A stretch of DNA of 64,000 nt, from assembly GCF_003347515.1 (NCBI RefSeq), contig NZ_QEII01000256.1, positions 1 through 64,000 of the forward strand, written 5' to 3'. Each line of letters starts with the position of its first letter. Position 1 is the first letter of the stretch. A program made the translations under genes and the position numbers. Under the pieces are notes generated by a model. The model was not told where the DNA came from. It searched no databases and saw nothing but the letters and a program-made list of their open reading frames with translations. Below are positions 26,609 through 35,662 of this stretch, one piece after another. This DNA comes from Rhodoferax ferrireducens. Its GTDB lineage: Bacteria > Pseudomonadota > Gammaproteobacteria > Burkholderiales > Burkholderiaceae_C.

Positions 26609-27451
26609 TCAGTTGAGTCGCGTCACTCTCACGTCATCAGTGACAAGAGCGTCATCGACACCTTTAAGGGCGCGCATAACGCCTGTATGCAAACGCCGAG
26701 TGACCAAGTGCCGATTGGACTCCTCATTGCTGCGACTATTTTCTTTATGCCACAAATGATAAACCTCCGTCGCACAAAAACCGTTCTTGCGTTGCAGTCC
26801 AGCATTATGAAGGCGTAACACCAAGTCAGCGTCTTCGTGTCCCCATCCCTGAAACGACTCGTCAAAACCATTGACGCGGACAAAATCGTCACGCCAGATT
26901 CCGAAATTGCAGCTTCTGATCTTTCTCCAGCGAAATTTTTTCTCTTTGCGAAATGGCGCATTAGGCCATTGCAGCAAATGGATCAGCTTATTTACATCAC
27001 CGGTCAAACGCCAGCCAAGCCAATCACGCCAATGGGCGGTGTTGATATCAACTTCGTTGTCCAAAATTTTCTCGGTTAGAGATTCGCTCAACAACACACG
27101 ACTTCCATTGACAAAAAACCCACCCTCGGACAAAGCCGTGTGCGCCTCGACAAAGCGAGGATTGGGTATGCAATCACCATCCATGAAGACCAAGTAGTCA
27201 GCGGTACTGGATACTGCTGCAAGATTGCGGGCTCGTGAAGCAGTGAAGCCGGTATCAGGGTGCCAAACATGGCTTACGGGACAATTGAATTGCGGTAAGG
27301 CCTTGTTTAGGGCCGCAATAGAGGCGGGACCAGACCCATCGTCTGCGATGATCACCTCATGCGATTCACCGCATTGTCTGGAGAGCCCATTCAAGACCTG
27401 CAACAAGGTGTCCACGCGGTTGTAGGTTAAGACAATAAAAGCCGTTTTCAC
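26609..27451 (-). CDS. Glycosyltransferase family 2
   Basis: A 280-residue GT-A enzyme. Its N terminus is AFIVLTYNRVDTLLQVLNGL, with the nucleotide-sugar motifs IIADDGSG and VFMDGDCIPNP (DxD-like). A C-terminal NGFDESFQGWGHEDADLVLRLHNAG (about residues 210-234) is the Glyco_transf_7C-type motif of chondroitin-polymerase- and galactosyltransferase-like enzymes. It overlaps the upstream glycosyltransferase by 4 bp (ATGA) and is directly followed by tolB. It is probably a lipopolysaccharide core or surface-glycan transferase; donor and acceptor are unknown. Confidence 0.88.
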   Translation of the reverse strand: MKTAFIVLTYNRVDTLLQVLNGLSRQCGESHEVIIADDGSGPASIAALNKALPQFNCPVSHVWHPDTGFTASRARNLAAVSSTADYLVFMDGDCIPNPRFVEAHTALSEGGFFVNGSRVLLSESLTEKILDNEVDINTAHWRDWLGWRLTGDVNKLIHLLQWPNAPFRKEKKFRWRKIRSCNFGIWRDDFVRVNGFDESFQGWGHEDADLVLRLHNAGLQRKNGFCATEVYHLWHKENSRSNEESNRHLVTRRLHTGVMRALKGVDDALVTDDVRVTRLN

Positions 27452-28224
27452 TTTCCGCTTGCCTTTGCCGTTGGGGCCTGCGCTTGCGACATCAACCAGC
27501 GTTTCGCATACCGATAGTAAGTTCCTTCAGCATTGGATATCGCCAGGGCCAAGCCCAGCTGTCCATCGAGAAAGCCCCGGCGCAACACGTAAGTGCGGAA
27601 AAAGGCCCACACCCCGTGCCCGATGGCACCCCATAGACTCGCCGATGCGCCCTTTCGGGCCATACCCAATGCGCCCGCCGTCGAATAACGATTCACCTTG
27701 TCGAGCACCGACTCAAAGTCGGGAAAACTCAGATGACGCAATGGCGACCGAAGTTTACCAATCGGTTCCCGCGATATCAGGCGCTCATGAACCAGGTCAT
27801 CGGAAAACCTCGCCTTCCCACGACGGAACAGGCGAACGACCAGATCTGGTTGCCAGCCAGAGTGCTTCATAAATTGGCCACAGTAACTGGACAGCCTGGG
27901 GAAACAGTAAGCATCATTCAATGGGGCTGTAGAAATGACCGCCAGAATTTCGTTCCGAAGCTCAGGGGTAACCCGTTCATCTGCATCAATGGACAGAACC
28001 CATTCGCCGCTGACAAGATCAAGCGCCCGGTTTTTTTGAGGTCCGAAACCGGGCCAATCGTCGCTTATGGCGACCCGTGCACCCAGGCTGCGTGCGATGT
28101 CTGCAGTTCCATCGGTACTTGCATTGTCCAGAACGACCACCTCATCGGCGAAGTCAAGACCCAGCAGGCAATCGGAGATATTGGCGCACTCGTTGCGAGT
28201 GATTACGATGACAGAAAGGCGCAT
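27448..28224 (-). CDS. WaaE/KdtX-type family 2 glycosyltransferase (LPS core)
   Basis: A 258-residue GT2 enzyme starting MRLSVIVITRNECANISDCL, with VVVLDNASTDGT and LSIDADERVTPEL (DxD). RLFRRGKARFSDDLVHERL and the region around HLSFPDFESVLDKVNRYS are characteristic of the WaaE lipopolysaccharide core beta-glucosyltransferase group. ATG 28224 is used; the frame extends 36 codons further without support. It is divergent from msbA, which fits a lipid A/core export context. Confidence 0.88.
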   Translation of the reverse strand: MRLSVIVITRNECANISDCLLGLDFADEVVVLDNASTDGTADIARSLGARVAISDDWPGFGPQKNRALDLVSGEWVLSIDADERVTPELRNEILAVISTAPLNDAYCFPRLSSYCGQFMKHSGWQPDLVVRLFRRGKARFSDDLVHERLISREPIGKLRSPLRHLSFPDFESVLDKVNRYSTAGALGMARKGASASLWGAIGHGVWAFFRTYVLRRGFLDGQLGLALAISNAEGTYYRYAKRWLMSQAQAPTAKASGK

Positions 28225-28334
28225 AGGATATGCGGGAGTGTAGCAAGTTGCCGTCATAATACGTGCGTGCCTAGCCCCTGCGGGCGGCCTCCGATGACTT
28301 TTGGCAAAGCCAAAAGCACTAAAACCACTCACAG

Positions 28335-30080
28335 ATGACGCAACCCATTTCCCCGAGCAATCGAGACCTGTACACGCGACTGCTGTCCTATGTCAGGCCT
28401 TACTGGAAGGCTTTCACGCTCGCGGTGGTGGGAATGATAGGAACGGCGGCTACGGAACCGGTATTTCCAGCCATTATGAAGTATCTGCTGGACAACGGAT
28501 TCAAGACGCAGGACGCACGCATGGTATGGCTTATACCGATCGGTATCGTGTCGCTATTTGTAGTACGCAGCATTTTTGTCTATTTCACAGGCTATTTGAT
28601 GATGTGGATTTCAAGCCGACTGGTCACTGATTTGCGTCGGGACATGTTTGCCAAACTCCTCGTTCTCCCAACCTATCACTATGACGAACATTCCGCGGGT
28701 CAGTTGATTTCCCGTCTTGTCTATGACGTGAACAACGTGACAGACGCAGCGACCAGCGCCCTGGTTTCGGTGGTTCGGGAATCTCTGACGGCCGTTGCGT
28801 TGATCGGCTACCTGCTCTACCTTGACTGGAAGCTAACACTAATCACCTTGGCCATCGGTCCAGTGATTGCGATCACTGTCAAGTTGTTCAGCAAACGAAT
28901 GCGGGCTGCCAGCCTAAAGAGTCTGCAAGCGATGCGCCTGATTTCACATACGGTTGAGGAAACCATTTCAGCAGAACGGGTGGTTAAGATTTTTGGTGGT
29001 CAGGCCCGGCAGCAGCAACGGTTTTTTAATGCTACGGAACAATTTCGTAGAGCCCAGATGCGCGAAGCCATTCCTGCATCCGCAGTGACCCCCATTACAC
29101 ATATCGCAGCCTCTGTCGCGATTGCAATCATCGCCTTCCTGGCCCTGAGCCAATCCACCGGTCAAGCTGGGGCCTCGGCGGGCGGCTTTATTTCATTCAT
29201 CACGGCCATGTTGCTGCTGATTTCACCAATCAAGCAGCTGACGACGGTCAATACAACCATTCAGCGCGGCCTCGCAGCCAGCGAGAGCGTATTCGCATTG
29301 CTGGACACACAACAGGAAGACGATCAGGGAAGGCAGCAATTGCTTCGGGCTAAAGGGGACATCTGTTTTGACGACGTGAGTTTTCTTTACCCCGGCGCAG
29401 AACGCATTGCCTTGAAAAGTATCAACTTTCAGATCGCAGCGGGTCAAACTGTGGCATTGGTTGGCGCCTCCGGTGGCGGCAAGACAACCATCAGTTCGTT
29501 GATTCCCCGCTTTTACCCTCTGACATCCGGCCGGATATTGGTCGACGGTATTGACGTGCAGGACCTGACCCTCGCCAGTTTGCGCCAGAACATTGCGCTT
29601 GTCAGCCAGGATGTTGTTTTGTTCAATGACACCATTGAAGCCAATATTGCATATGGTTCATTGGAAACATTCAGCCGGGATGAAGTGATTAAAGCAGCAC
29701 GTGCAGCCCACGCATGGGACTTTATCGAGCAGCTTCCCAATGGCCTGGACACGCTTGTCGGTGAAAACGGCGCCAAACTTTCTGGCGGGCAACGTCAGCG
29801 TATCGCTATTGCACGAGCCCTACTCAAGGACGCGCCGATTCTGATACTAGATGAAGCGACCTCAGCACTCGACAGCGAGTCCGAGCGCCAGGTGCAGGCC
29901 GCGCTCGCCATTCTCATGCGAAATCGAACAACATTAGTTATTGCGCATCGGCTCAGTACCATTGAGCATGCGGACTGCATTCTGGTCGTTGACCAGGGAC
30001 GGATCGTCGAAGCAGGCAACCATGCCGAGTTATTAGCTGCAGCTGGGTATTACGCCAATCTGCGTCGGCTGCAAGCATGA
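28335..30080 (+). CDS. msbA: Lipid A export ATP-binding/permease MsbA
   Basis: A 581-residue ABC half-transporter that flips lipid A-core across the inner membrane as a homodimer. The N-terminal domain (about residues 1-315) has six membrane helices. The ATPase domain has Walker A VGASGGGKTTISS, the signature LSGGQRQRIAIARALL, Walker B ILILDEATSALDSESE and the switch VIAHRLSTIEHAD. Its stop overlaps the start of the deacetylase gene (ATGA, 30077-30080). The surrounding glycosyltransferase genes support the lipid A role over other ABCB-type exporters. Confidence 0.95.
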   Translation: MTQPISPSNRDLYTRLLSYVRPYWKAFTLAVVGMIGTAATEPVFPAIMKYLLDNGFKTQDARMVWLIPIGIVSLFVVRSIFVYFTGYLMMWISSRLVTDLRRDMFAKLLVLPTYHYDEHSAGQLISRLVYDVNNVTDAATSALVSVVRESLTAVALIGYLLYLDWKLTLITLAIGPVIAITVKLFSKRMRAASLKSLQAMRLISHTVEETISAERVVKIFGGQARQQQRFFNATEQFRRAQMREAIPASAVTPITHIAASVAIAIIAFLALSQSTGQAGASAGGFISFITAMLLLISPIKQLTTVNTTIQRGLAASESVFALLDTQQEDDQGRQQLLRAKGDICFDDVSFLYPGAERIALKSINFQIAAGQTVALVGASGGGKTTISSLIPRFYPLTSGRILVDGIDVQDLTLASLRQNIALVSQDVVLFNDTIEANIAYGSLETFSRDEVIKAARAAHAWDFIEQLPNGLDTLVGENGAKLSGGQRQRIAIARALLKDAPILILDEATSALDSESERQVQAALAILMRNRTTLVIAHRLSTIEHADCILVVDQGRIVEAGNHAELLAAAGYYANLRRLQA

Positions 30081-30796
30081 GCATTCCCATCCTCATGTAC
30101 CACCAGATCGATGCTCCGCCACGGCGCGGTACCCCGCTGCGCGGCCTGGTTGTTTCGCCAGCTGTGTTTGCACGTCAGATGTTCGTACTGAAATGCCTCG
30201 GCTTCAGAGGCTTGTCCATGCGTGATCTTGAGCCCTACCTGGAAGGCAAGCAGCACGGGAAAGTGGTCGGCATTACCTTTGATGATGGCTACCAGAATAA
30301 TCTGACAAACGCGCTACCCACTTTGACGAAGCATGGCTTTACGGCCACTTGCTATGCCGTGAGTGGCATGCTGGGCGGCGTCAATATCTGGGACAAGGAA
30401 ATTGGTGTCGCGCAAAAACCATTAATGACCGCAGAGGACTGGCACGTCTGGCTGGACAGCGGTATGGAAATCGGGTCACACACCCGTACACATGCAGACC
30501 TCACCCGGCTCGACATGGATGCTGCGATCGACGAAATTGCGTTATCGAAGCAGGAGCTTGAAGACAGCCTGGGGTGTTCTGTCCGTCATTTCTGCTACCC
30601 CTATGGCCGATTTGATATCTCGCACGCTCAAATGGTAAAACAGGCCGGATACATCACGGCGACAACAACACGTCGTGGAAAAATTCAGGGAAACGACGAC
30701 CCGTTTTCGCTCCGTCGAATTCTGATAGCCCAAGCCACACATATCAGCTTATTCATCCTAAAAATTCTCACCAAGTACGAAAATCGACGAGGTTAA
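30077..30796 (+). CDS. Polysaccharide deacetylase family (NodB-like) protein
   Basis: A 239-residue carbohydrate esterase 4 domain protein. The catalytic motifs are present: ITFDDGYQNNL (base and metal-binding Asp), SHTRTHADLT (metal His pair, HxxxH) and CYPYGRFD. It has no signal peptide or membrane helix, so the substrate may be cytoplasmic lipid-linked sugar. It is translationally coupled to msbA, which suggests modification of a lipid A, core or glycan intermediate. The exact substrate is unknown. Confidence 0.88.
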   Translation: MSIPILMYHQIDAPPRRGTPLRGLVVSPAVFARQMFVLKCLGFRGLSMRDLEPYLEGKQHGKVVGITFDDGYQNNLTNALPTLTKHGFTATCYAVSGMLGGVNIWDKEIGVAQKPLMTAEDWHVWLDSGMEIGSHTRTHADLTRLDMDAAIDEIALSKQELEDSLGCSVRHFCYPYGRFDISHAQMVKQAGYITATTTRRGKIQGNDDPFSLRRILIAQATHISLFILKILTKYENRRG

Positions 30797-30839
30797 ACGC
30801 AAGCATCATCGATGGAAACAATTACTAAATAGAAAAATT

Positions 30840-31724
30840 ATGGATGAATTAGTTCTTTATTGCAAAAGTTATTCGCGAGATTTAAATAGATGCTTGCGAT
30901 TAACTCAATCGATTGAAAAATACAATATAGAAAAAATTGATTTTTATTTATCTATTCCATCCAAAGATTTTTCCTTATTTAAAGACAGCTTCTCTCCATT
31001 CAACGTGAAATTAATCCGAGATGAAGAAATAACTTCAAAAAATCCAAAAATTAAACTAGATGAGATAAATAAACTTCCTGGCGAAATATCTCAGCAAATC
31101 ATTAAATCAGAATTTTGGCGTTTGGGGGTTTCCGTCAATTACGTATGCCTGGATTCAGACAACGAATTCATAAAAAACTTTACAAAATCAGATTTTATTT
31201 GCGACGATGGAACACCTTATACAGTGATTGGAGAGGGGAAAGAATACCTGACTTATTTTGCCTCAAAAAAAATAGACAAGATTCAAACCTACCTCAACAA
31301 GGAAGCCAAGCACGTTCAAGAATTTATTGGTCGAAGCGGAAAGATCTACGACTTTGGCATCCCACCTTTGGTTTGGTCGAGACGTGTATGGGAGTCATTT
31401 GATCAATTTCTTTGTGAAAAAGATATGAGCTTCGCCGATGCCATCATTCAGTATCCATACGAACTGCGCTTGTATGGAGAAGCATTACTTAAGTTCAACG
31501 CAATTCCGTTGCGTCCAGCAGAACCATTTTTCAGAACATATCTTCATGAAATTCAATACTACGCCGATAAAAAAAGAGGAATCACTCTTGATAGCATAAG
31601 AAAGAATTATCTTGGTATTGTTAAACAATCCAATTGGGAAGGCATAAGCAATGAAGCCCCAAAAAGCGTTTTATCACAAATGAATAAGACGATAAAAAGC
31701 ATGATAAAGAAATTCCGAGCTTGA
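30840..31724 (+). CDS. DUF6492-like protein of surface-glycan loci, AT-rich
   Basis: A 294-residue protein similar in layout to DUF6492 proteins, which sit in glycan loci and resemble glycosyltransferases. It begins MDELVLYCKSYSRDLNRCLRL and has a possible DxD-like site in YVCLDSDNEFI (about residues 102-112). YDFGIPPLVWSRRVWESF follows. Base composition is unlike the neighbours: three sample lines inside it hold 11, 21 and 26 G+C per 60 bases, against well over half in nearby genes. Recent transfer is likely. The function is unproven; it lies 43 bp after the deacetylase and ends facing the O-antigen ligase. Confidence 0.72.
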   Translation: MDELVLYCKSYSRDLNRCLRLTQSIEKYNIEKIDFYLSIPSKDFSLFKDSFSPFNVKLIRDEEITSKNPKIKLDEINKLPGEISQQIIKSEFWRLGVSVNYVCLDSDNEFIKNFTKSDFICDDGTPYTVIGEGKEYLTYFASKKIDKIQTYLNKEAKHVQEFIGRSGKIYDFGIPPLVWSRRVWESFDQFLCEKDMSFADAIIQYPYELRLYGEALLKFNAIPLRPAEPFFRTYLHEIQYYADKKRGITLDSIRKNYLGIVKQSNWEGISNEAPKSVLSQMNKTIKSMIKKFRA

Positions 31725-31734
31725 AACAGTTTGT

Positions 31735-33105
31735 CTACGGCTTACACTGCTGAAATGTAACTCGCGTTTGTAAATTCAAAGCTACTGATGCATAGGCGAG
31801 AAGAAATCCTTGCATTTCCATCATATGATCACGAAATATTGAGTCTGTGAAGCCGCGAAGAATCCAAAAAGTGGACAGCGCCACAAGTACTATCGCCCAC
31901 TCATTCAGCTGTCTCTCACGGCGCAGATAAGTAAGCCCCTGTTTCAAGAAGAATAGCAGAGCCCACATATACAGCGCTGCACCGATCCATCCCAAAGCCA
32001 ATACGGTATCAAGCCATCCGTTATGGGTATGTGCCATTTGAATGGCTGGCGTGGCACATTCCTCCATCAGTAATTTCTGAAATGAATGTCTGGATCCATC
32101 GCTCCCCCAGGGGTGTTTGAGTGCAAGTGCAAGGCCGGCACGCAAAACAACCATCCGGGCACCGTCGCCATCACGCACACTGGAGATAATCTGCTGCGCT
32201 TGCTCGCCAGAACCATATTGCGAGATTATTTTGGATTCAATGGAAGATGTTCCCTCGCACTGGATCTGAATGGCATCACCCTGAAATCCAGCGACAAGTT
32301 GCGAAGCCATGTTTTGCCAGCGGGCATCTTCCTTGACGGCTACGGCAAGGACGGCAAGCCCTACAAGCGTTAGGCCTAGCAAGCCGGCGAGCAAATTAAT
32401 ACGTCGACTATCTGCACGCACCAAATACGCGCAGCCAAAAGCAAGCACGCCTCCAATCAGACCAAAAGCCAGGCCAGCCCGTGAATGCGCCAGAGCCGTA
32501 CTCAAGAGACAGGCAAACATCAAGGCCACAGCCAGGGGCCGCAGTGGCCGGTGACCTGCAATGGTGGCAGCTGCCAAGAGAACAATCGCCTGCCCAGCGG
32601 CGTAACCAAGATCCGCGTGATGTGTCTCCCTCCCCCAATAACCCCATGGAATCGACGATGTCGTCCACGCCTTCAAACCAAAGAGGCAGAGATGAACCAG
32701 TATGGAGAAAGCGCTTGCCAATCCGAGATAGAAAACAGCACCTTTGTCCTTGCTATAAAAAATGGTGGCGACTCCGGCGCCAACCAGCATGGCCAGTACT
32801 CCCCGGCCCCATTGCCCAAGCAAGTTTTCCAAAGCTATTGCCGGTGAAACTGCGATGAACGGGAAAAAGAGGATATAGCTCACCCATAGCACGACAGGCA
32901 GTACCCACTTGACGGCAGGAGGGCGCGCTTTTAGAAATTGCCATGCCAGACACATAGATAACGCCAAAAGGACCACATTGCGTAATGCAATGGTGTTGGA
33001 CATTGGCAAAACAGCAATGTAACAAGCCGCGAGCAGTCCGATCAAGAACGTTGGCGTGCTGACCTCTTTGAGTCGGAGGAGTCGAAGGGTTGCCAGTCTC
33101 GTCAT
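31735..33105 (-). CDS. O-antigen ligase/polymerase family (Wzy_C) membrane protein
   Basis: A 456-residue polytopic inner-membrane protein with about 11-12 hydrophobic helices. It has a large periplasmic loop before MAHTHNGWLDTVLALGWIGAAL, the H-x-H-N motif typical of WaaL/Wzy_C proteins. These join O-antigen to the lipid A core or polymerise repeats; ligase and polymerase cannot be told apart from sequence alone. Its start lies 1 bp past the stop of the upstream glycosyltransferase. Confidence 0.85.
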   Translation of the reverse strand: MTRLATLRLLRLKEVSTPTFLIGLLAACYIAVLPMSNTIALRNVVLLALSMCLAWQFLKARPPAVKWVLPVVLWVSYILFFPFIAVSPAIALENLLGQWGRGVLAMLVGAGVATIFYSKDKGAVFYLGLASAFSILVHLCLFGLKAWTTSSIPWGYWGRETHHADLGYAAGQAIVLLAAATIAGHRPLRPLAVALMFACLLSTALAHSRAGLAFGLIGGVLAFGCAYLVRADSRRINLLAGLLGLTLVGLAVLAVAVKEDARWQNMASQLVAGFQGDAIQIQCEGTSSIESKIISQYGSGEQAQQIISSVRDGDGARMVVLRAGLALALKHPWGSDGSRHSFQKLLMEECATPAIQMAHTHNGWLDTVLALGWIGAALYMWALLFFLKQGLTYLRRERQLNEWAIVLVALSTFWILRGFTDSIFRDHMMEMQGFLLAYASVALNLQTRVTFQQCKP

Positions 33106-33106
33106 G

Positions 33107-34468
33107 TCATGAGTTTCCAGTTCCGCGAGCTTCGCGGCGAGTTACGGATAACTCATTTACCCAACCGGATAATTGACTCACGGCCGCCTCGGTGGTGTAC
33201 GGGCTGACGTGATCGTTCTCCTCCAGACCAGCCGCCCGCCACCGATCAAACAGCTGCTCCAAAGCGGTTGCCAACGCAGGACCTGGCAGTGAATTGCCGG
33301 CTTTATCATCACTCCAGCAAACGGCCCAATGACCCTGCTCACGAATCAGGGCAGCCATTTGCGGGTTGCGATGCACGACTGCCAATATCGGCCGTTGCAT
33401 CCATAGATATTCGTAGAGCTTGGACGGTATGTATTCAGCGCAGATGGCATCTTCTCCATGCAACAACAACAGCACATCCACGGACCGCATGCGGTGCAAT
33501 ATCTGCTCACGACCGCTCAAGCCGGTCTGAGGATCGGCTTCAATTCTGCCAAAGTGGCGTACGCACGGACCTACGCGAGATCCTGCCAACACTTGAGTTG
33601 AGACCTTGTCCAGTGGCCCTCCGTACAAATGCAATTCAGTGGCTTCAACCAGTTCATGCCGACGCTCGCTGAGCATTTCCAGTGCCGCTACGATTGGCCC
33701 AAGGTGCCGGGTCGGAGAGAGCGAACCGAAATGGCCTATAACAAACTTCCCCCCGGAATAGTAAGGCGGCAGCACCTGGAAAGGCTTGTCGATGCCGGGC
33801 AACATCATCTTCCCCCGCTCGGCCAGTTGCGGGTGCCGCAAACGGGCACTGGCCAGGGCCTGCTCAGTGAACCAGATCGCAATATCCGCATGGGTGCATA
33901 TCAGGCGCTCAACCTCTGCCTGCATCTTTTGCTGGCGTGAAGTGGGCGTTTCCCCAGGTATCACCATCGGATCGTGTACCTCCGCCAGCCACGGCGTGCC
34001 GGAGGCCCGCTTGAGCGAACGAGCCGCCAAGTGCGCAGCAAAAGCACCACCGGTCGAGTAAATCAGATCAAAAGGCTTCTGTCGGGCCAATGCACGCCCT
34101 TTCAGGTAGGCACTCAACCACCAGGACCAGGAGCTTTCGACGGGCCACAGCAGTTTTTCCAGCAGCATCCAGGGCAATAGAAAAATGGAGGCCAGCGTCA
34201 TCAGCAGGCGATAGCGAATGCCATTGCCCCAACGACGTCTCAACACGTGCCGCAATTCAAACCGAAAACCGGCTGGCCCCATCGGCCATAGCTGGTGATG
34301 CTCGACCTCGGTATCATGACTACCTGACACCCCACTCAAGACCACGACCTCGATCCCTGCACGCCGGAGGTGCGGCAACTTGTCGGTGATGGTCTGACTG
34401 GCTGCCCGGCCGTCCATGTTGAACGCGTGAGCGATAACGAGCCAGCGCTGCCGGGGGTTAGCAGTCAT
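33107..34468 (-). CDS. Glycosyltransferase (GT-B, family 4-like)
   Basis: A 453-residue GT-B enzyme. The N-terminal part has a glycine-poor start (WLVIAHAFNMDGRAASQTITDKL), LIYSTGGAFAAHLAARSL and WLAEVHDPMV. The C-terminal domain has FVIGHFGSLSPTRHLGPIVAAL and EYIPSKLYEYLWMQRPILAVV, the E-x7-E nucleotide-sugar region. A hydrophobic stretch (LLMTLASIFLLPWMLLEKLL) suggests membrane association. It probably adds a sugar in core or O-chain assembly; donor unknown. It is in one transcription unit with the ligase gene. Confidence 0.85.
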   Translation of the reverse strand: MTANPRQRWLVIAHAFNMDGRAASQTITDKLPHLRRAGIEVVVLSGVSGSHDTEVEHHQLWPMGPAGFRFELRHVLRRRWGNGIRYRLLMTLASIFLLPWMLLEKLLWPVESSWSWWLSAYLKGRALARQKPFDLIYSTGGAFAAHLAARSLKRASGTPWLAEVHDPMVIPGETPTSRQQKMQAEVERLICTHADIAIWFTEQALASARLRHPQLAERGKMMLPGIDKPFQVLPPYYSGGKFVIGHFGSLSPTRHLGPIVAALEMLSERRHELVEATELHLYGGPLDKVSTQVLAGSRVGPCVRHFGRIEADPQTGLSGREQILHRMRSVDVLLLLHGEDAICAEYIPSKLYEYLWMQRPILAVVHRNPQMAALIREQGHWAVCWSDDKAGNSLPGPALATALEQLFDRWRAAGLEENDHVSPYTTEAAVSQLSGWVNELSVTRREARGTGNS

Positions 34469-34527
34469 TCGAATAACCGGAGCCGTAGAGATTGGAAATG
34501 TGAAAGAACAGCGTCATTCCAAAGGAA

Positions 34528-35658
34528 TTAGTGCATGGAAGCGGCCTGCAAATACAGCTGCTCATATTGTAGGGCGGCCCTCTCCCATGAATGAAGCTGG
34601 GCAAACTTCAAGCCATTACGGTGCAGATGCGCCGCAAGACCTGGATCGCCCAACACAGAGCCAATAAGCCGGGAAAGAGCCTGCGGATCTTTGGGATCAG
34701 GCAATAACATGGCGTCAACGCCATGCGTAAGTTGACTGGATATACCACAATGCCCGGGGCCGCTCACAATGACGGGCAATCCGTGGGCCAGTGCCTCAAG
34801 CACCACCATGGCAAAGCTGTCCTCCAGCGTCGGGTGGGCCAGGCAATCAGCCGCGCAATAGGCTGGGGAAAGATCGTCGAGCGATCCGAGGAAATGAATT
34901 CGTTGCTCGAGGCCCAAGCGCCCAGCCTCCTGGCGATATTTGGATGCAGACCTGGGGTTCCCCACAACAAACAAACCAACCTCTGCAGGCAAATTCGCCA
35001 TGGCCTTCAACAGGGTGTCCAAGCCTTTTCGTGCGTAATCATTCGCGACAAACAGGACCAAGGGGCGATCCTGTGGCAAATCAAGCATTTGCCGTGCAGC
35101 TCGACGCGAGGGCAAATTCACAGGAAGATTGGTTCCAGGGACAATGACGGAGACCACAAGCGTGCTATCAGGATAGGCCTGCTCGCACTCCCTGCGCAGG
35201 TTCTCCGAAGTTGCGACTACTGTGCGTGAAGGACGCGATTTGAAGCGGGCGCCTTCCAGCAACACGTAGGTGATCAGGCGCGGACTCAGGGCAACCTTCA
35301 GCCATTGCACAAAGCGGCGAATCCCGTGACGCGCAAAAAACAGGTTGTGTCGCACCGGTCTGACATGAATGGTCTGGATTTGTCCGTGCCAGGTGTTCTC
35401 GTGGGAATGCACCACATCAAAGCCGCATCGGGTCTGCATCCAGGTGGCAACGGCAAACAAGAGCTGATTGACCCAGCGCGGCTTGCGGCTCAGGCAAAAA
35501 ACACGGTGATAGGTTACCCCGGCCACAGGATGATTCGATTCCTGTGCAAACACATGAATGTCATGACGCGAGGCGAGCTGCTGGACCAGCGCGACCGAGT
35601 AACTTTCCGCGCCCCCGCCCGATTTTGAGAATACCCGACTGATGACGGCAATGCGCAT
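34528..35658 (-). CDS. Glycosyltransferase family 4 (WaaG-like)
   Basis: A 376-residue GT-B enzyme. It starts MRIAVISRVFSKSGGGAESYSVALVQQLA (acceptor site with the GGGAE loop) and continues with DVVHSHENTWHGQIQTIHVR. The donor domain holds PLVLFVANDYARKGLDTLLKAM and HPTLEDSFAMVVLEALAHGLPVIVS. The layout resembles WaaG heptosyl-glucosyltransferase. ATG 35658 is used; it begins 4 bp after the rng stop with AGG just upstream. The gene is therefore attached to the end of the yebC-rng run and leads into the glycan genes. Confidence 0.88.
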   Translation of the reverse strand: MRIAVISRVFSKSGGGAESYSVALVQQLASRHDIHVFAQESNHPVAGVTYHRVFCLSRKPRWVNQLLFAVATWMQTRCGFDVVHSHENTWHGQIQTIHVRPVRHNLFFARHGIRRFVQWLKVALSPRLITYVLLEGARFKSRPSRTVVATSENLRRECEQAYPDSTLVVSVIVPGTNLPVNLPSRRAARQMLDLPQDRPLVLFVANDYARKGLDTLLKAMANLPAEVGLFVVGNPRSASKYRQEAGRLGLEQRIHFLGSLDDLSPAYCAADCLAHPTLEDSFAMVVLEALAHGLPVIVSGPGHCGISSQLTHGVDAMLLPDPKDPQALSRLIGSVLGDPGLAAHLHRNGLKFAQLHSWERAALQYEQLYLQAASMH

Positions 35659-35662
35659 GGAC

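Noticed and set aside
28255..28290. CTAGCCCC near the msbA start as a repeat copy
   Set aside because: Only the 8-base block matches. The core and palindromic end are missing.
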